A stretch of 64,000 nucleotides of DNA, from contig SKOZ01000048.1 in NCBI GenBank assembly GCA_007119795.1, forward strand, positions 18,318 to 82,317, read 5' to 3'. How positions within the stretch are numbered: position 1 is the first letter of the stretch; every line of letters begins with the position of its first letter. The translations under genes were made by a program, and so were the position numbers. A model generated the notes under the pieces. That model had not been told where the DNA came from, did no database searches, and saw only the letters and a program-made list of their open reading frames with translations. The DNA comes from Planctomycetales bacterium (lineage in GTDB: Bacteria; Planctomycetota; Planctomycetia; Pirellulales; Thermoguttaceae). Below, piece after piece: positions 29,246 through 37,803 of this stretch.

Positions 29246-29329
29246 ATGACCTGCAAGTACTGCAAAGGCAAGAAATGCATCAAGCGGTGCAAGAAGCGGA
29301 AGAAGGGCAGGAAGGGCAAAAAGAAATAG
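29246..29329 (+). CDS. 27-residue Cys/Lys-rich peptide
   Basis: ATG 29246 to TAG 29329, 30 bp after the GH2 gene. The peptide starts MTCKYCKGKKC and carries four cysteines (C3, C6, C11, C15) and then an almost pure Lys/Arg/Gly tail; 17 of 27 residues are Lys or Arg. A purine-rich GGAGATGAAAAGAG precedes it. No homologue comes to mind. The cysteine spacing could hold one metal ion and the tail could bind nucleic acid, but that is inference. The cysteine spacing and codon quality make chance less likely, yet it is short. Confidence 0.45.
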   Translation: MTCKYCKGKKCIKRCKKRKKGRKGKKK

Positions 29330-29538
29330 CCTCTGCGGACCCCATGTCGGCGATCCGAGGCGTGCCTCTTTGGTGTCTCGTGCGCCGTTGCGCCTGAGAA
29401 AAACTCGCCTGGCAATCCGCCCTGCGAGTAGTTAGACTCTCATGCCGTTGCGCGGAAGTGAGACGAACGTTCGTTCGCAGTCGGTCGATCCGCTTCTCCT
29501 ACTTCGAGGGCCGCCACCGTCGCCACAGGAATCCCGCG

Positions 29539-30528
29539 ATGAAACGCCTCCGAACGCCTCCCAGGACCTGTGCCGCCGCCATATTGGTGGGTTTCATTCT
29601 TTGTTGTTCCCAGGCCGCAGCCGAACCGGCGAACATGATGCCCGAGTGGCTGGTGGAGGGGGGGTACGGCGTTGCCGTCGAGCCCAGCGAGGATCGGTCT
29701 TGGTCGAGCGAGCGCACGCTCGACGCGGCCGTGGGGACTTCGCCGTGGCAGCCCACGGTGCCCCAGGACGTCTGGGAATGGCGGCTCCTCCCTGATGGGT
29801 TGATGTACCCCGCCTATCTGGCCGGGGGCCGCGAATCGCGGTTTGCTACGCACTGGGTCGACGGCGGCGAGCTGGGACCGCTCTGGGACGTCACCCTGGG
29901 CGGGCGCGTGGGCATCCTCCGCTTCGGCAGCCCGGGCCCCATCCGCCCCGAGGGTTGGCAGATCGATGTCGAAGGGGCCGCCTTCCCCCGCCTGGCCCTG
30001 GACTACGACCGCGACTTGCTCGGTGTCGACTTCCGCTTCGGCGTCCCCTTGACACTCCGCCGCGGCCCCCTGGAGGTGAAGCTCGCCTATTTCCACCTCA
30101 GTTCCCACATGGGCGACGAGCTCCTGCTCAAGGATCCCGACGCCGTGCGGATCAACTACGTCCGCGACGCCCTGGTTCTCGGCCTCTCCGTCTACCCCCG
30201 GCACAATCTGCGGCTCTACGGCGAGGCAGGCTGGGCCTTCTACATCGACGGTGGTGCCAGGCCGTGGGAGTTCCAGGTCGGCGTCGACATGGCCCCCACG
30301 CACCCCACCGGATTCCGCGGCGCCCCGTTCGTGGCCGTCAACGGCCGACTGCGGCAGGAGAACGATTTCGGCGGCAATCTCACCGTGCAGGCCGGCTGGA
30401 TGTGGCGGAGCGAGGCCGGCCGCACGCTGCGGGGCGGCTTCCACTTCTTCCAAGGCCAGGCGGAGCAGTTCCAGTGGTTCGAGCGTCACGAGCGCCTCGT
30501 CGGCGGGGGGCTCTGGTACGACTTCTGA
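29539..30528 (+). CDS. DUF1207 outer-membrane beta-barrel-like protein
   Basis: 329 residues with an N-terminal signal (hydrophobic about 11-25, cleavage after SQAAA). The body alternates short amphipathic strands ending in a terminal aromatic (GGGLWYDF), as in outer-membrane barrels. YFHLSSHMGDE near residue 190 is the DUF1207 hallmark. Function unknown. It converges on the M14 peptidase gene with a 7-bp gap. Confidence 0.85.
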   Translation: MKRLRTPPRTCAAAILVGFILCCSQAAAEPANMMPEWLVEGGYGVAVEPSEDRSWSSERTLDAAVGTSPWQPTVPQDVWEWRLLPDGLMYPAYLAGGRESRFATHWVDGGELGPLWDVTLGGRVGILRFGSPGPIRPEGWQIDVEGAAFPRLALDYDRDLLGVDFRFGVPLTLRRGPLEVKLAYFHLSSHMGDELLLKDPDAVRINYVRDALVLGLSVYPRHNLRLYGEAGWAFYIDGGARPWEFQVGVDMAPTHPTGFRGAPFVAVNGRLRQENDFGGNLTVQAGWMWRSEAGRTLRGGFHFFQGQAEQFQWFERHERLVGGGLWYDF

Positions 30529-30535
30529 TGCGCGC

Positions 30536-31693
30536 TCAGGGCCGGCGCGCGTGCCGCTCCAGGGCGTGCTCGAGCATCGCCTCGTAGAGGAGGAGCTGGA
30601 TGTCGAGAAGCTGCAAGAGGCTGAGCCGGCCGTGGTCGGCATCGGAGATGCCGCGCGGCGACTCGAAGGTGAACGTCGTGGCGCCGCTGGTGTGGTAGAC
30701 GGCGCTGGTCAGGTTCAGCGAGGCGGGGTGCGCCCCACCTTCGGCCCGCGGCTCGAAGAGGTGCTGCTGCCGGGGCAGCGCGGCGGCGTCGAGCTTGGGG
30801 TAGTAGCGTTCGGCCAGCTCGCGGACCTCTTGCTGGACCTCCAAGGGCACGTAGGCCGGCCGCAGGATGGCGGTGGCCGACTCGTGGCTGTGAAGCGAAA
30901 CGGCCAGATCCGGGGCCTCTTCGCGGGCGATGCGGAGGATCGCCGGGGCCTCCGTGCTGAGCGGCTCGAAGAACTCGTCATGCATCGGGTTGACGCCGAT
31001 GTCGTTAAAATAGCAGCCCAGAAAACCCACCTCCTCGCCGACCATGGGGTGGATGCGCTTCGATGTGGGCCAGTGAGCTATGGTTGCGTCGGCCCAAGTG
31101 CCCATGCCCCAGAAGGCGCTTTCCTTGCCGGTCAGCCCCCGGGAAGTCTGCGGCTCGAAGCGGGCCACCCCGTCGGGGTTCCCCACGGGGATGATGAGCA
31201 GCCGGCACCGCTCTCCGAGCTCTCGCAACCGCCTCTGCGGCCGGCCGGCCAGGTCGCGGCCGGTCTCCATCACGGCGACGAGACTTGCCAGTCCGGTAAG
31301 TGCCTCGGTCTCCTGGCCGTGGACGGGGCCGATGAAGAAGACCACCGGCTTTTCCCGGCGGGCGCGATCGGCAAAGGCCGCCTCTTCGCGGGCGCCCACC
31401 GCGGAATTGAAATTGGCCAGACGTGGAACGGGCTCGTGCGACCCGAAGGCGATCCGATGGATGGGACGGCCGCCGGGGGAGAGCGCGGCGATGCGGACCT
31501 CGGCCTGCTGGAGCGCCTCCCAGCGGGCCGAGAGTCCCTCCACTTTCCCCACCCAGAATTCCGGCAGCTCGCGTTCGGGGATCAGGCTGCGGGCCTCTTC
31601 CAGCGTCATCCGATCTGGCTCCTTAGCGGTGGTGGCCGCCTGCCCCAGGGAGAATACCAGTCCCCCCAAAGCGAAAAGGATCGCACGGCGCAC
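30536..31693 (-). CDS. M14-family zinc carboxypeptidase-like protein, secreted
   Basis: 385 residues. GTG 31693 was chosen because AAGGAG lies about 8 bases upstream and the resulting N-terminus is a signal peptide (RRAILFALGGLVFSLGQAA). Zinc ligands are H125 and E128 in GPVHGQETE and the His of VSLHSHES; the general-base Glu may be in TTFTFESPRG. M14 enzymes remove C-terminal residues or cleave peptidoglycan peptides. A TTG at 31729 is open but not needed. Confidence 0.87.
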   Translation of the reverse strand: MRRAILFALGGLVFSLGQAATTAKEPDRMTLEEARSLIPERELPEFWVGKVEGLSARWEALQQAEVRIAALSPGGRPIHRIAFGSHEPVPRLANFNSAVGAREEAAFADRARREKPVVFFIGPVHGQETEALTGLASLVAVMETGRDLAGRPQRRLRELGERCRLLIIPVGNPDGVARFEPQTSRGLTGKESAFWGMGTWADATIAHWPTSKRIHPMVGEEVGFLGCYFNDIGVNPMHDEFFEPLSTEAPAILRIAREEAPDLAVSLHSHESATAILRPAYVPLEVQQEVRELAERYYPKLDAAALPRQQHLFEPRAEGGAHPASLNLTSAVYHTSGATTFTFESPRGISDADHGRLSLLQLLDIQLLLYEAMLEHALERHARRP

Positions 31694-31757
31694 GGCTATT
31701 CTCCTTAAGACGGCGAACGCGGGCTCCAACCAACCGGTACTGCCGGTCCGTTGCGGA

Positions 31758-32255
31758 TCAGCGCTGCGGACCCACCTCCTCTTCCATATTGTCGATGTAG
31801 CGGCGGAGCCGCTCCAGCTCGTCGCTCACCTCGCGGAGTTTGAGCAGGTTCTCCACCCGTTTGAGCAGCTCGAGCTTGTTCACCGGTTTGGTGAGGAAGT
31901 CGTCGCAGCCGGCGGCCACGGCCCGCTCCACGTCGCCGTCCTCGTTCAGGGCGGTGACCATGAGGATCATGATGTTGGCCGTCTGGGGATCCTCCTTGAG
32001 CTGGCGGCAGACCTCGAAGCCGCTGAGCTTCGGCATCATGATGTCCAGGAGGATGAGGTGCGGCTGAAAGGCCGATACCTTCTCCAGCGTATCGCGGCCG
32101 TCGACCGCCACGGCGATCTCGCAGTCCACGCCGCTGAGGAAAGCTTCGATCAACTCCACGTTGGTGACGTTGTCGTCGGCGATCAGGATGCGCGCCGGTG
32201 AGGGCGCTCGCTGGGCCGCCGAGAGGGATTTCGGCGATGGTTGTGGTGAAGTCAT
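31758..32255 (-). CDS. Response regulator (receiver plus coiled-coil tail)
   Basis: 165 residues. A CheY-type receiver spans about 22-140 with acidic pair DD (27-28), phosphoacceptor D71 in LLDIMMP and the conserved Lys in FLTKPVN. The C-terminal 25 residues form a charged helix, probably a dimerisation coiled coil. There is no output domain and no neighbouring kinase, so it is an orphan. Starts 19 bp after the upstream YbjQ gene. Confidence 0.93.
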   Translation of the reverse strand: MTSPQPSPKSLSAAQRAPSPARILIADDNVTNVELIEAFLSGVDCEIAVAVDGRDTLEKVSAFQPHLILLDIMMPKLSGFEVCRQLKEDPQTANIMILMVTALNEDGDVERAVAAGCDDFLTKPVNKLELLKRVENLLKLREVSDELERLRRYIDNMEEEVGPQR

Positions 32256-32274
32256 ACCAGCATTTCTCCGGTTC

Positions 32275-32766
32275 TTACGCCTCCGTGCCCCGGACCTTCA
32301 GGGCCGTGCCGTAGGCGATCACCAGGACGCCAAAGGTCTTCTGCCGCTCTCCGCCGCCGACAGCCGAGGAACTGACGCGGACGTTCCATACGGCGTTGGC
32401 GCCGGCGGCCTGCGCCTGCCGGAGCATGCGGAGCAGGGCCTCGCGGCGGGCTCGCTCCATGAGTGTCTCGTAGGCGCGGATGCGCCCCCCCACCAGCCGG
32501 CGGAGCCCCGCAAGGAACGACTTGAGGCTGTCGCGGGCGATGGCTGCCTCGCCGCAGACGAGGGAAGCGTCGCTGGCCGCCCAGTTCTCGGGAAGCTGTT
32601 TCAGGTCGCTGACCACCAGGTGCCCCAGTTGCCGCTCCCCCTCCTCCAGACGGCGGAAGTGGTTCGCTTCGACGATCCAACCCACCGCCACACCGGCCGC
32701 GGCCAACAGCAACGGCCCCAAGACGAAGAGCAACACGAAGAGTAAGGATAGCAGGAACTCGATCAT
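32275..32766 (-). CDS. YbjQ/DUF74-type protein with N-terminal membrane anchor
   Basis: 163 residues. A strong hydrophobic helix (3-31) is followed by a linker and a C-terminal YbjQ-like domain recognisable from MERARREALLRMLRQAQAAGANAV and AYGTALKV (motif quoted in two parts). YbjQ proteins form beta-rich pentamers of unclear function, possibly metal-binding. It is adjacent to a soluble YbjQ protein, suggesting that the two act together. Start ATG 32766. Confidence 0.75.
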   Translation of the reverse strand: MIEFLLSLLFVLLFVLGPLLLAAAGVAVGWIVEANHFRRLEEGERQLGHLVVSDLKQLPENWAASDASLVCGEAAIARDSLKSFLAGLRRLVGGRIRAYETLMERARREALLRMLRQAQAAGANAVWNVRVSSSAVGGGERQKTFGVLVIAYGTALKVRGTEA

Positions 32767-32797
32767 CGTCGATGCCTCCGCCGGGCGGGCCGACCGG

Positions 32798-33112
32798 CTA
32801 TTGCAGGACTACTGCCGTGCCGTAGGCGTAGAGCTCGGCGGCCCCGGAGGTGATGGCGCTGGTGGCGAAGCGGACATTGAGCACGGCGTTGGCCCCCAAG
32901 CGTTCCGCTTCCGCGACCATACGGCCCAAGGCCTCGCGCCGCGCCTCGATGAGCAGGTCGGTGTAGCCGCGCAGCTCGCCGCCGAAGATGTTCTTCAGCC
33001 CGGCGGCGATGTCCCGCCCCACGTGCTTGGCTCGCACGGTGTTTCCCTGGACGAGCCCCTTGACTTCGACGATTGACTGACCGGGAACGTACTCCGTGTT
33101 GACGACAATCAC
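32798..33112 (-). CDS. YbjQ/DUF74 family protein
   Basis: 104 residues, a full-length YbjQ domain: opening IVVNTEYVPG, RREALGRMVAEAERLGANAV in the helix, and closing AYGTAVVL. GTG 33112 has AGGAG 8 bases upstream. Probably a soluble pentamer; function unknown. It is 31 bp from the anchored paralogue. Confidence 0.85.
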   Translation of the reverse strand: MIVVNTEYVPGQSIVEVKGLVQGNTVRAKHVGRDIAAGLKNIFGGELRGYTDLLIEARREALGRMVAEAERLGANAVLNVRFATSAITSGAAELYAYGTAVVLQ

Positions 33113-33297
33113 CGATGGGCTCCTGGAAGTTTCCGAAAATGGCCTGGCCGGGAGGCCGGCTGCCGCCACCCCCCACACCTGCGACTGCCGATCACCCACG
33201 TCCGGCGACGGCTTCACCGACGCCCTCTTATACGAGAAGCCGGCGCGGAACACAAGCGCCCTGTACAAGGTGCCCGTGAGGGGGGGGGTGCAATTTC

Positions 33298-34083
33298 CTA
33301 GTCGATGGGGGGGTCGCTCAAGCGGCGGATCTCGTCGCGCAAGCGCGCCGCCTCCTCGAATTCCTCGTGTGCCACGGCCTCGTCGAGGCGCCGGCGGAGA
33401 ACCTGGACCTTCAGTCCGCTGTTGGAGGAAGGCTGCTCCGCCGCCAGTTCCAGAACCTCCTCCCGCCACCGCTCCAGATTGACCAACTCCACGCACTCTT
33501 CGGCGCGGTGGCCCTGGCCGTATTCGTCGAGGAAGTCGCGGATGGCATCGATCCCCGACTCGATGACCTTCAGTGCCTCGGCCGCCTGGCCTGCCTGAAC
33601 CAGCGGCGTGGCCACGGCCCGCGAATGCATCATCAGCACGTAGGGCCGCCACTGGTCGAACTGCATCTTCAGGCGATCGTCGTGGGTGTGCTGGCGGACA
33701 AAAGCGAAGAGTTCCAAGTTCCGCAGGGTGTCGCGGGCGCAGAGTGGGTAGCGTTCCAGGTGCCAGAAGCTGAGGTAGCGGTGGTAGAACTGCACGCCCT
33801 CCTGCCAGAGCAACGCGCAGTCCCGCTCCGAGAGGGTAAAGGGGGCCGAATCGGGGTGCGCCTCGTCGTGGGCCTGCTGCCGCGCCTGGCAGTAGTCCAG
33901 GAAGGTTTCGTACCCTTCGGGTCGACGGCCGTCCGGGCGGCCGTCGACCTCCATCTGCAAGAGCCCCAGGTCGAGCCGCAACTGGATTTTTTGGCGACCA
34001 TCCTCCCCTTGGATGATCCGCACCATGGGTCTCTCGGGGTCGTAGTCCCACTCACTAAGGACCCGTGTGATATCGTGCGACAT
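33298..34083 (-). CDS. UVR-motif (UvrB/UvrC-like) hypothetical protein
   Basis: 261 residues from ATG 34083. The first 200 residues are a planctomycete-type conserved region without known function. The last 40 residues match a UvrB/UvrC interaction motif (LDEAVAHEEFEEAARLRDEI), a short helical hairpin used for pairing with other UVR proteins. No catalytic motif was seen. A run of nine G (minus-strand C) lies just beyond its stop in the gap to the next gene. Confidence 0.82.
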   Translation of the reverse strand: MSHDITRVLSEWDYDPERPMVRIIQGEDGRQKIQLRLDLGLLQMEVDGRPDGRRPEGYETFLDYCQARQQAHDEAHPDSAPFTLSERDCALLWQEGVQFYHRYLSFWHLERYPLCARDTLRNLELFAFVRQHTHDDRLKMQFDQWRPYVLMMHSRAVATPLVQAGQAAEALKVIESGIDAIRDFLDEYGQGHRAEECVELVNLERWREEVLELAAEQPSSNSGLKVQVLRRRLDEAVAHEEFEEAARLRDEIRRLSDPPID

Positions 34084-34241
34084 GATCTGGGTCGATCCTC
34101 CCCCGGTTCGGCACGCGGCCCTCCACGCGAGGGCCGCTCGGGACGGCACCGCCCCCTCGAAAGGACATGATGCGGCGCGGCACCTAATGCCAGTGTAAAC
34201 CGCCCGGCACGGAGAAGAGAAGGGGAGGCGCCTGTGCGGCG

Positions 34242-35396
34242 CTACTGATCGTCGGGTTCGCGGACGACCGGCTCCATGACTTTGGTGTTTCGCTCCACCG
34301 CCAGCACGATCGTCCGCTCCTCGGCTCCGTCGCGGCTGCTGGCGACGACGGGGAGGACCTGGCGGCGATCCGGCAGGGAAAAGCGGACCGAGAACGTGCC
34401 GTCCGAGGCGAGGCGAACCGGCTGGCCCCGCAGCGTAACCCGCGCGCCAGGTACGGTGCAGCCGTAGACGACCAGTTCGGCATCCACCTGAAAGGGGAGC
34501 CCGTTGGGGTCACGGCCCACCCCCCCGAAACCGAAGCCGAAGCGACTGCCCAGCGAGTTGCCGATGGGCCGCTGGAGCCGCTCCTCGATGACCTCGCGGA
34601 GCTCGCTGTGCTCGCCCTCCCGCGAGTAACCGCCGCTCATGGCGAAAATCCGCTCGTAGTCCTCGGCCACGCCCGCCCAGTTGCCGTCTTCGGCGTCGCC
34701 GGCGGCGTTCGCCGGCGGCGTGCTCACGATGTTGCTCCGCGCCAGGGCGTAGAACTTGCCGTTGCCGGCCAGGTATCCGACCTCCAACTGGTAGCTCTTC
34801 GGCGGCTCGGTCACGTCGATGTACCAGTTGTTGACCCCGCCGTGAATGTCGATGTCCCGGACTACCTTGGTGGCCGCGTTCGTGGTATGGCCCCGCTCCA
34901 CGGCGTAGAGACGCAATACCGGCCGCGCCGAATGCCAGTACTGCCCCATGGCCGCCGCGGCGCGTTCCACGCAGGCCCGCGACAGCTCCCAATAGGCGTG
35001 CAACCAATAGGGGTCGCGAACCATCACCACCAGACGATCCCGCACCGCCGCGCTGCCGTTGCCCGAATTGCGGACCGCCAAGTCCTTGGCTTCCGCCGCC
35101 TTGGCCTGGATGGCCCCGATCCGCTTCGCGGCGCGAGTGGCGCTCCCCTTGGCGGCCACGTTCTTGGTCGCCGACCGCGATGCCGTGGCGGACGCCGCCT
35201 TAGAGGTTTTCGAGTTCGAGGAAGCTTTCGAGGTCGTCGCGCGGCCGCTCTTGCGGGGCGACTCGCCCTTAGTGCGGCGCAAAAGGGCCTTGACAAGCTG
35301 CTCTTTGCGCATCGAGTGCCATCCCGCCACCCCCCGCCGCTTAGCCATGGCGGCGAGGTCCTTGACGGTGCGCCTGCGAAGTGCGGCTGCGGTCAT
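34242..35396 (-). CDS. DUF4912 protein with Rho_N/SAP-like N-terminus
   Basis: 384 residues from ATG 35396. Residues about 5-45 (RTVKDLAAMAKRRGVAGW, then KEQLVKALLRR) match the Rho N-terminal/SAP-like helix-extended-loop motif that binds nucleic acids. A Ser/Lys/Ala-rich linker (about 46-105) follows. VMVRDPYWLHAYWEL marks the DUF4912 domain, here about 125-380. Function unknown. Separated from the UVR gene by 158 bp. Confidence 0.85.
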   Translation of the reverse strand: MTAAALRRRTVKDLAAMAKRRGVAGWHSMRKEQLVKALLRRTKGESPRKSGRATTSKASSNSKTSKAASATASRSATKNVAAKGSATRAAKRIGAIQAKAAEAKDLAVRNSGNGSAAVRDRLVVMVRDPYWLHAYWELSRACVERAAAAMGQYWHSARPVLRLYAVERGHTTNAATKVVRDIDIHGGVNNWYIDVTEPPKSYQLEVGYLAGNGKFYALARSNIVSTPPANAAGDAEDGNWAGVAEDYERIFAMSGGYSREGEHSELREVIEERLQRPIGNSLGSRFGFGFGGVGRDPNGLPFQVDAELVVYGCTVPGARVTLRGQPVRLASDGTFSVRFSLPDRRQVLPVVASSRDGAEERTIVLAVERNTKVMEPVVREPDDQ

Positions 35397-35769
35397 CACC
35401 AGACTAACCCTCCGGACCCCATACCGACAGCACGCACGGTGCAGCGGCACGAGGCATCACGTTAACGGGTGGGTGTCCTCCATGACTCGGAACACAAAGG
35501 CCGCCTCTGGCGAGAACCCGTGGCCTTCGCGGAAGGGGTGTGTTTGACAACGCTCTCCGCCAACCCGCCCAGGGCGTAACGCGGAAGACCGCTGCCCGTT
35601 CGGCCACTCCCGCAGGTCCAGCAAGCAACTCGGCCGGAGGGTATCCGGAACGGGAACGACCGATTAACTCGATTCTATCCAGGCTGCCAGATTTTTGCAA
35701 TGATCGCTCCCATTCCCCATCCCCTCTCTAATGCCGGGTGGTCGCCATAAGTCTTTTGATGACAAATCC

Positions 35770-35798
35770 TTGTGTCGAGGTGATCAATCCTGCACAAT
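35770..35798 (+). promoter_or_regulatory. Candidate promoter for a small RNA
   Basis: TTGTGT at 35770, a 17-bp spacer and CACAAT at 35793. It lies in an AT-richer stretch of the 769-bp gap between the DUF4912 gene and the AtpI-like gene, about 220 bp before a T-run terminator. Confidence 0.35.
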
Positions 35799-35804
35799 CG
35801 AACG

Positions 35805-36020
35805 ACAGTGCCTGATGGTACTCACTTGTGGTGATTGCCAAATACGCCAAAAGTGCTAATTCTGTGGCCCCTTGTCTTCGGGTCTCCTCGTAGCGCGTTG
35901 CCGCGGCAGTGGCCGCGAGACCACCGTTGGATAGGAGGGCGTCGCGTGCATCGGCCTGAGACCCCTAAGTACCCCATCGCTAATGGAAATCCAGACCACC
36001 CTTTGATGGCGATTTTTTTT
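35805..36020 (+). ncRNA. Possible structured small RNA of about 215 nt
   Basis: No reading frame here looks like a protein, base composition is less GC-rich than the flanks, a promoter-like pair precedes and a T8 terminator follows. Internal pairing includes CGCGGC-AGTG-GCCGCG and an alternative GGTCTC...GAGACC. It does not match 6S, tmRNA, SRP or RNase P signatures that I can recognise. The 5' end is inferred from the promoter guess. Confidence 0.3.
35976..36020 (+). terminator. Rho-independent terminator candidate with T8
   Basis: The stem ATCGCTA (35976-35982) pairs with TGGCGAT (36007-36013, one G-T wobble), followed directly by eight T. The loop is about 24 nt and contains a small TGGA/TCCA stem. 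Confidence 0.45.
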
Positions 36021-36165
36021 GGTTGGGGGGGGCGTGATCTCGCCAAGCCCATGGAATGCCGGGCCAGCCCTTAGGCAGAAGCGGTCCGGAACCTTCACCT
36101 CATCGTGTAACGTGTATTCCTTGACCGCACCCGGCGGGCGGCTTACAGTTCCGGCGCGGTCGGCA

Positions 36166-36453
36166 ATGACGATTCGGCGAGACCATCCAAGGTTACGAGG
36201 GATTGGTGGCCACTTGAATGATCGGCGCAAGAAACGTTCCTCGCTGCTTACGGCAGCCGAATGGTCCTCAAGGGTTGCTGCCGTGGTCGTTCAGATGGTT
36301 GCGCCGGCTTTGATCGGCTACTGGTTGGACCGGCGTCTGGGGACCGTGGCGCTCTTCGTGGCGATTGGGTCATTTCTCGGCATCGGTGCAGCAATATGGA
36401 ATCTCATCCGGCTGGCCACCCCGCGGCACAGGGGAAGCCGGTCGAAGGGGTGA
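36166..36453 (+). CDS. AtpI/AtpZ-like F-ATPase accessory protein
   Basis: 95 residues from ATG 36166; a TTG near 36214 is an alternative. Two membrane helices (VAAVVVQMVAPALIGYWL and LFVAIGSFLGIGAAIW) flank a basic turn LDRRLG, the plan of the AtpI/AtpZ accessory proteins of F-type ATP synthases. Such genes normally open an atp operon, but no atpB, E, F, H, A, D or C follows; only a gamma-subunit tail is found 275 bp later. It may be a stranded survivor and possibly not functional. Confidence 0.6.
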   Translation: MTIRRDHPRLRGIGGHLNDRRKKRSSLLTAAEWSSRVAAVVVQMVAPALIGYWLDRRLGTVALFVAIGSFLGIGAAIWNLIRLATPRHRGSRSKG

Positions 36454-36728
36454 CGTCGGCCTGACGGGGCAGCCGGAAAGGGGGCGCAAAGCTCGGAGTC
36501 GCTGGAACGGGGAAGCCGGCGTGGCGCGGCCAATCCGTCTTTGCCTGGGGAGAATCGTGGTGCAATGCGGGTGCTCTTGTCGCTTCCGCCTGGTCGGCAG
36601 GGGAGGATCGCCGCCGTGACGGCGGCCGGGGGAGCGCGTGGCTCGAGAGACGGCCCATGCGCGTGATCGGTTGGCTCGCTGGCGCGGGCCCCCCGGAACC
36701 GAGCGGCCCTCGTTTGCGGTGGAGTCCG

Positions 36729-36908
36729 ATGTCCGAGAGCGCTCAAGATCCGAACGCCGGCGACGCCCGCCTGACCGCCATGAAGGGCGCTTCGGAAAAC
36801 GCCGACGCGATGATCCGCAATCTCTCGATGTCCCACCACCGCGCCCGCCAGAGCCACATCACCAGCGAGGTGCTCGAGATCGTCGCCGGCGCCGAGGCGC
36901 TGGAATAG
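36729..36908 (+). pseudogene. atpG: 3' remnant of ATP synthase gamma subunit gene
   Basis: 59 codons end in RARQSHITSEVLEIVAGAEAL, the C-terminal helix of the F1 gamma subunit, preceded by RLTAMKGASENADAMI, which matches the same helix. Whole gamma subunits are about 290 residues; the first 230 or so are missing. It may still be read from ATG 36729, but a lone C-terminal helix has no known role. The 275 bp before it carry no recognisable atp sequence. Confidence 0.65.
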
Positions 36909-37261
36909 GGGGCGGAGGAGCGCCATGATCGCTCGTTTTGCGTGCTTCGTTGCCTGGAGGAGCAGGGACTGCAAACCGCTCACCGCCTAGCCCCCGTCCC
37001 AGAGAACAAGACGTTTTTCCACCCCAATGATGACGACCAGCCTATTCGACGAATGGAGGGGTAAGCCGCGCGCGGAACCGGCCGTGGGGCCAGTGACGCG
37101 CCGGGGTGCGGTGGGTGGCAAGACCCTGCCCCGGGCCAGCCGTCGTTCCCGGACTTGCAGACTTCGAGGGCCAGGCGCACAATAGACCGTCAGTAAGGGG
37201 GGTGGGCATCGCGCGGCGAAGGCCCCTCCGCAGGATGTTCGCCTTGGGGGGAGGATTCACG

Positions 37262-37745
37262 TTGGCCAAGTCAGGGGAGCCGGAAGGGTTTGCGTTTGTC
37301 GCGAAGGGCCCGCTAGCGGCCGAGCACGCGGATGTGGCCGCCTGGGTTGAAGAAGCCGTCGCGACACGTAGCACGTATCGGTATTACAAGGACGCGCGAA
37401 GGCACGGCACCACGATCGAGCAGCTCTGCCGTGATTCGTCCGATCGAGACCTGGAAGGAGCGGTATCTCGATCATTCCCTGGTGGGCACGATCGCGGGGC
37501 GGCTCCTCTGGTGCGTGGACGGCACCGCGGCCAGTTTCACCGAAGGTGCGCCGGCCGACACGGACGGTCGTGCCGTGCCGCACGGCGGCACGGCCGCGGT
37601 GACGCTCTGGCATCCGGCGGGGCGCAACGTGGAGGAGATCACGGCCTGGCGACGCAGGCTGGAGGCGCTGGGTGTCGTCCTGCCCTTCAAACAGGCCCAC
37701 CGCGAGGTCTACCTGCTGACACGGGGAAGGGATCGCATCCTACAC
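37262..37745 (+). pseudogene. Broken DUF4132-domain gene
   Basis: A ribosome-binding-like GGGGGGAGGA precedes a TTG at 37262 opening about 65 codons, then the reading shifts frame near 37420. The second frame encodes WKERYLDHSLVGTIAGRLLW and VLPFKQAHREVYLLT, hallmarks of DUF4132. DUF4132 proteins are usually far longer, and this fragment stops before the next gene without the downstream domain. I read it as a 5' piece fused to an internal piece by deletion with a frameshift. The assignment of the first piece is uncertain. Confidence 0.55.
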
Positions 37746-37803
37746 TTGCACAACCATCCATTCTGCCACTTCCACGACTGCACCATCAGCCCCTCTCCAA
37801 TCG

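Noticed and set aside
35805..36020. Identification of the RNA candidate as 6S RNA
   Set aside because: A short GCCTGAGA match alone is not enough; the long central bubble and flanking stems expected for 6S RNA were not found.
36166..36908. The AtpI-like gene and gamma tail as a sodium-type (N-ATPase) operon remnant
   Set aside because: That operon also ends in the gamma gene, but the tail sequence here looks like the ordinary F-type gamma, and beta and epsilon genes are missing upstream; I cannot tell the type.
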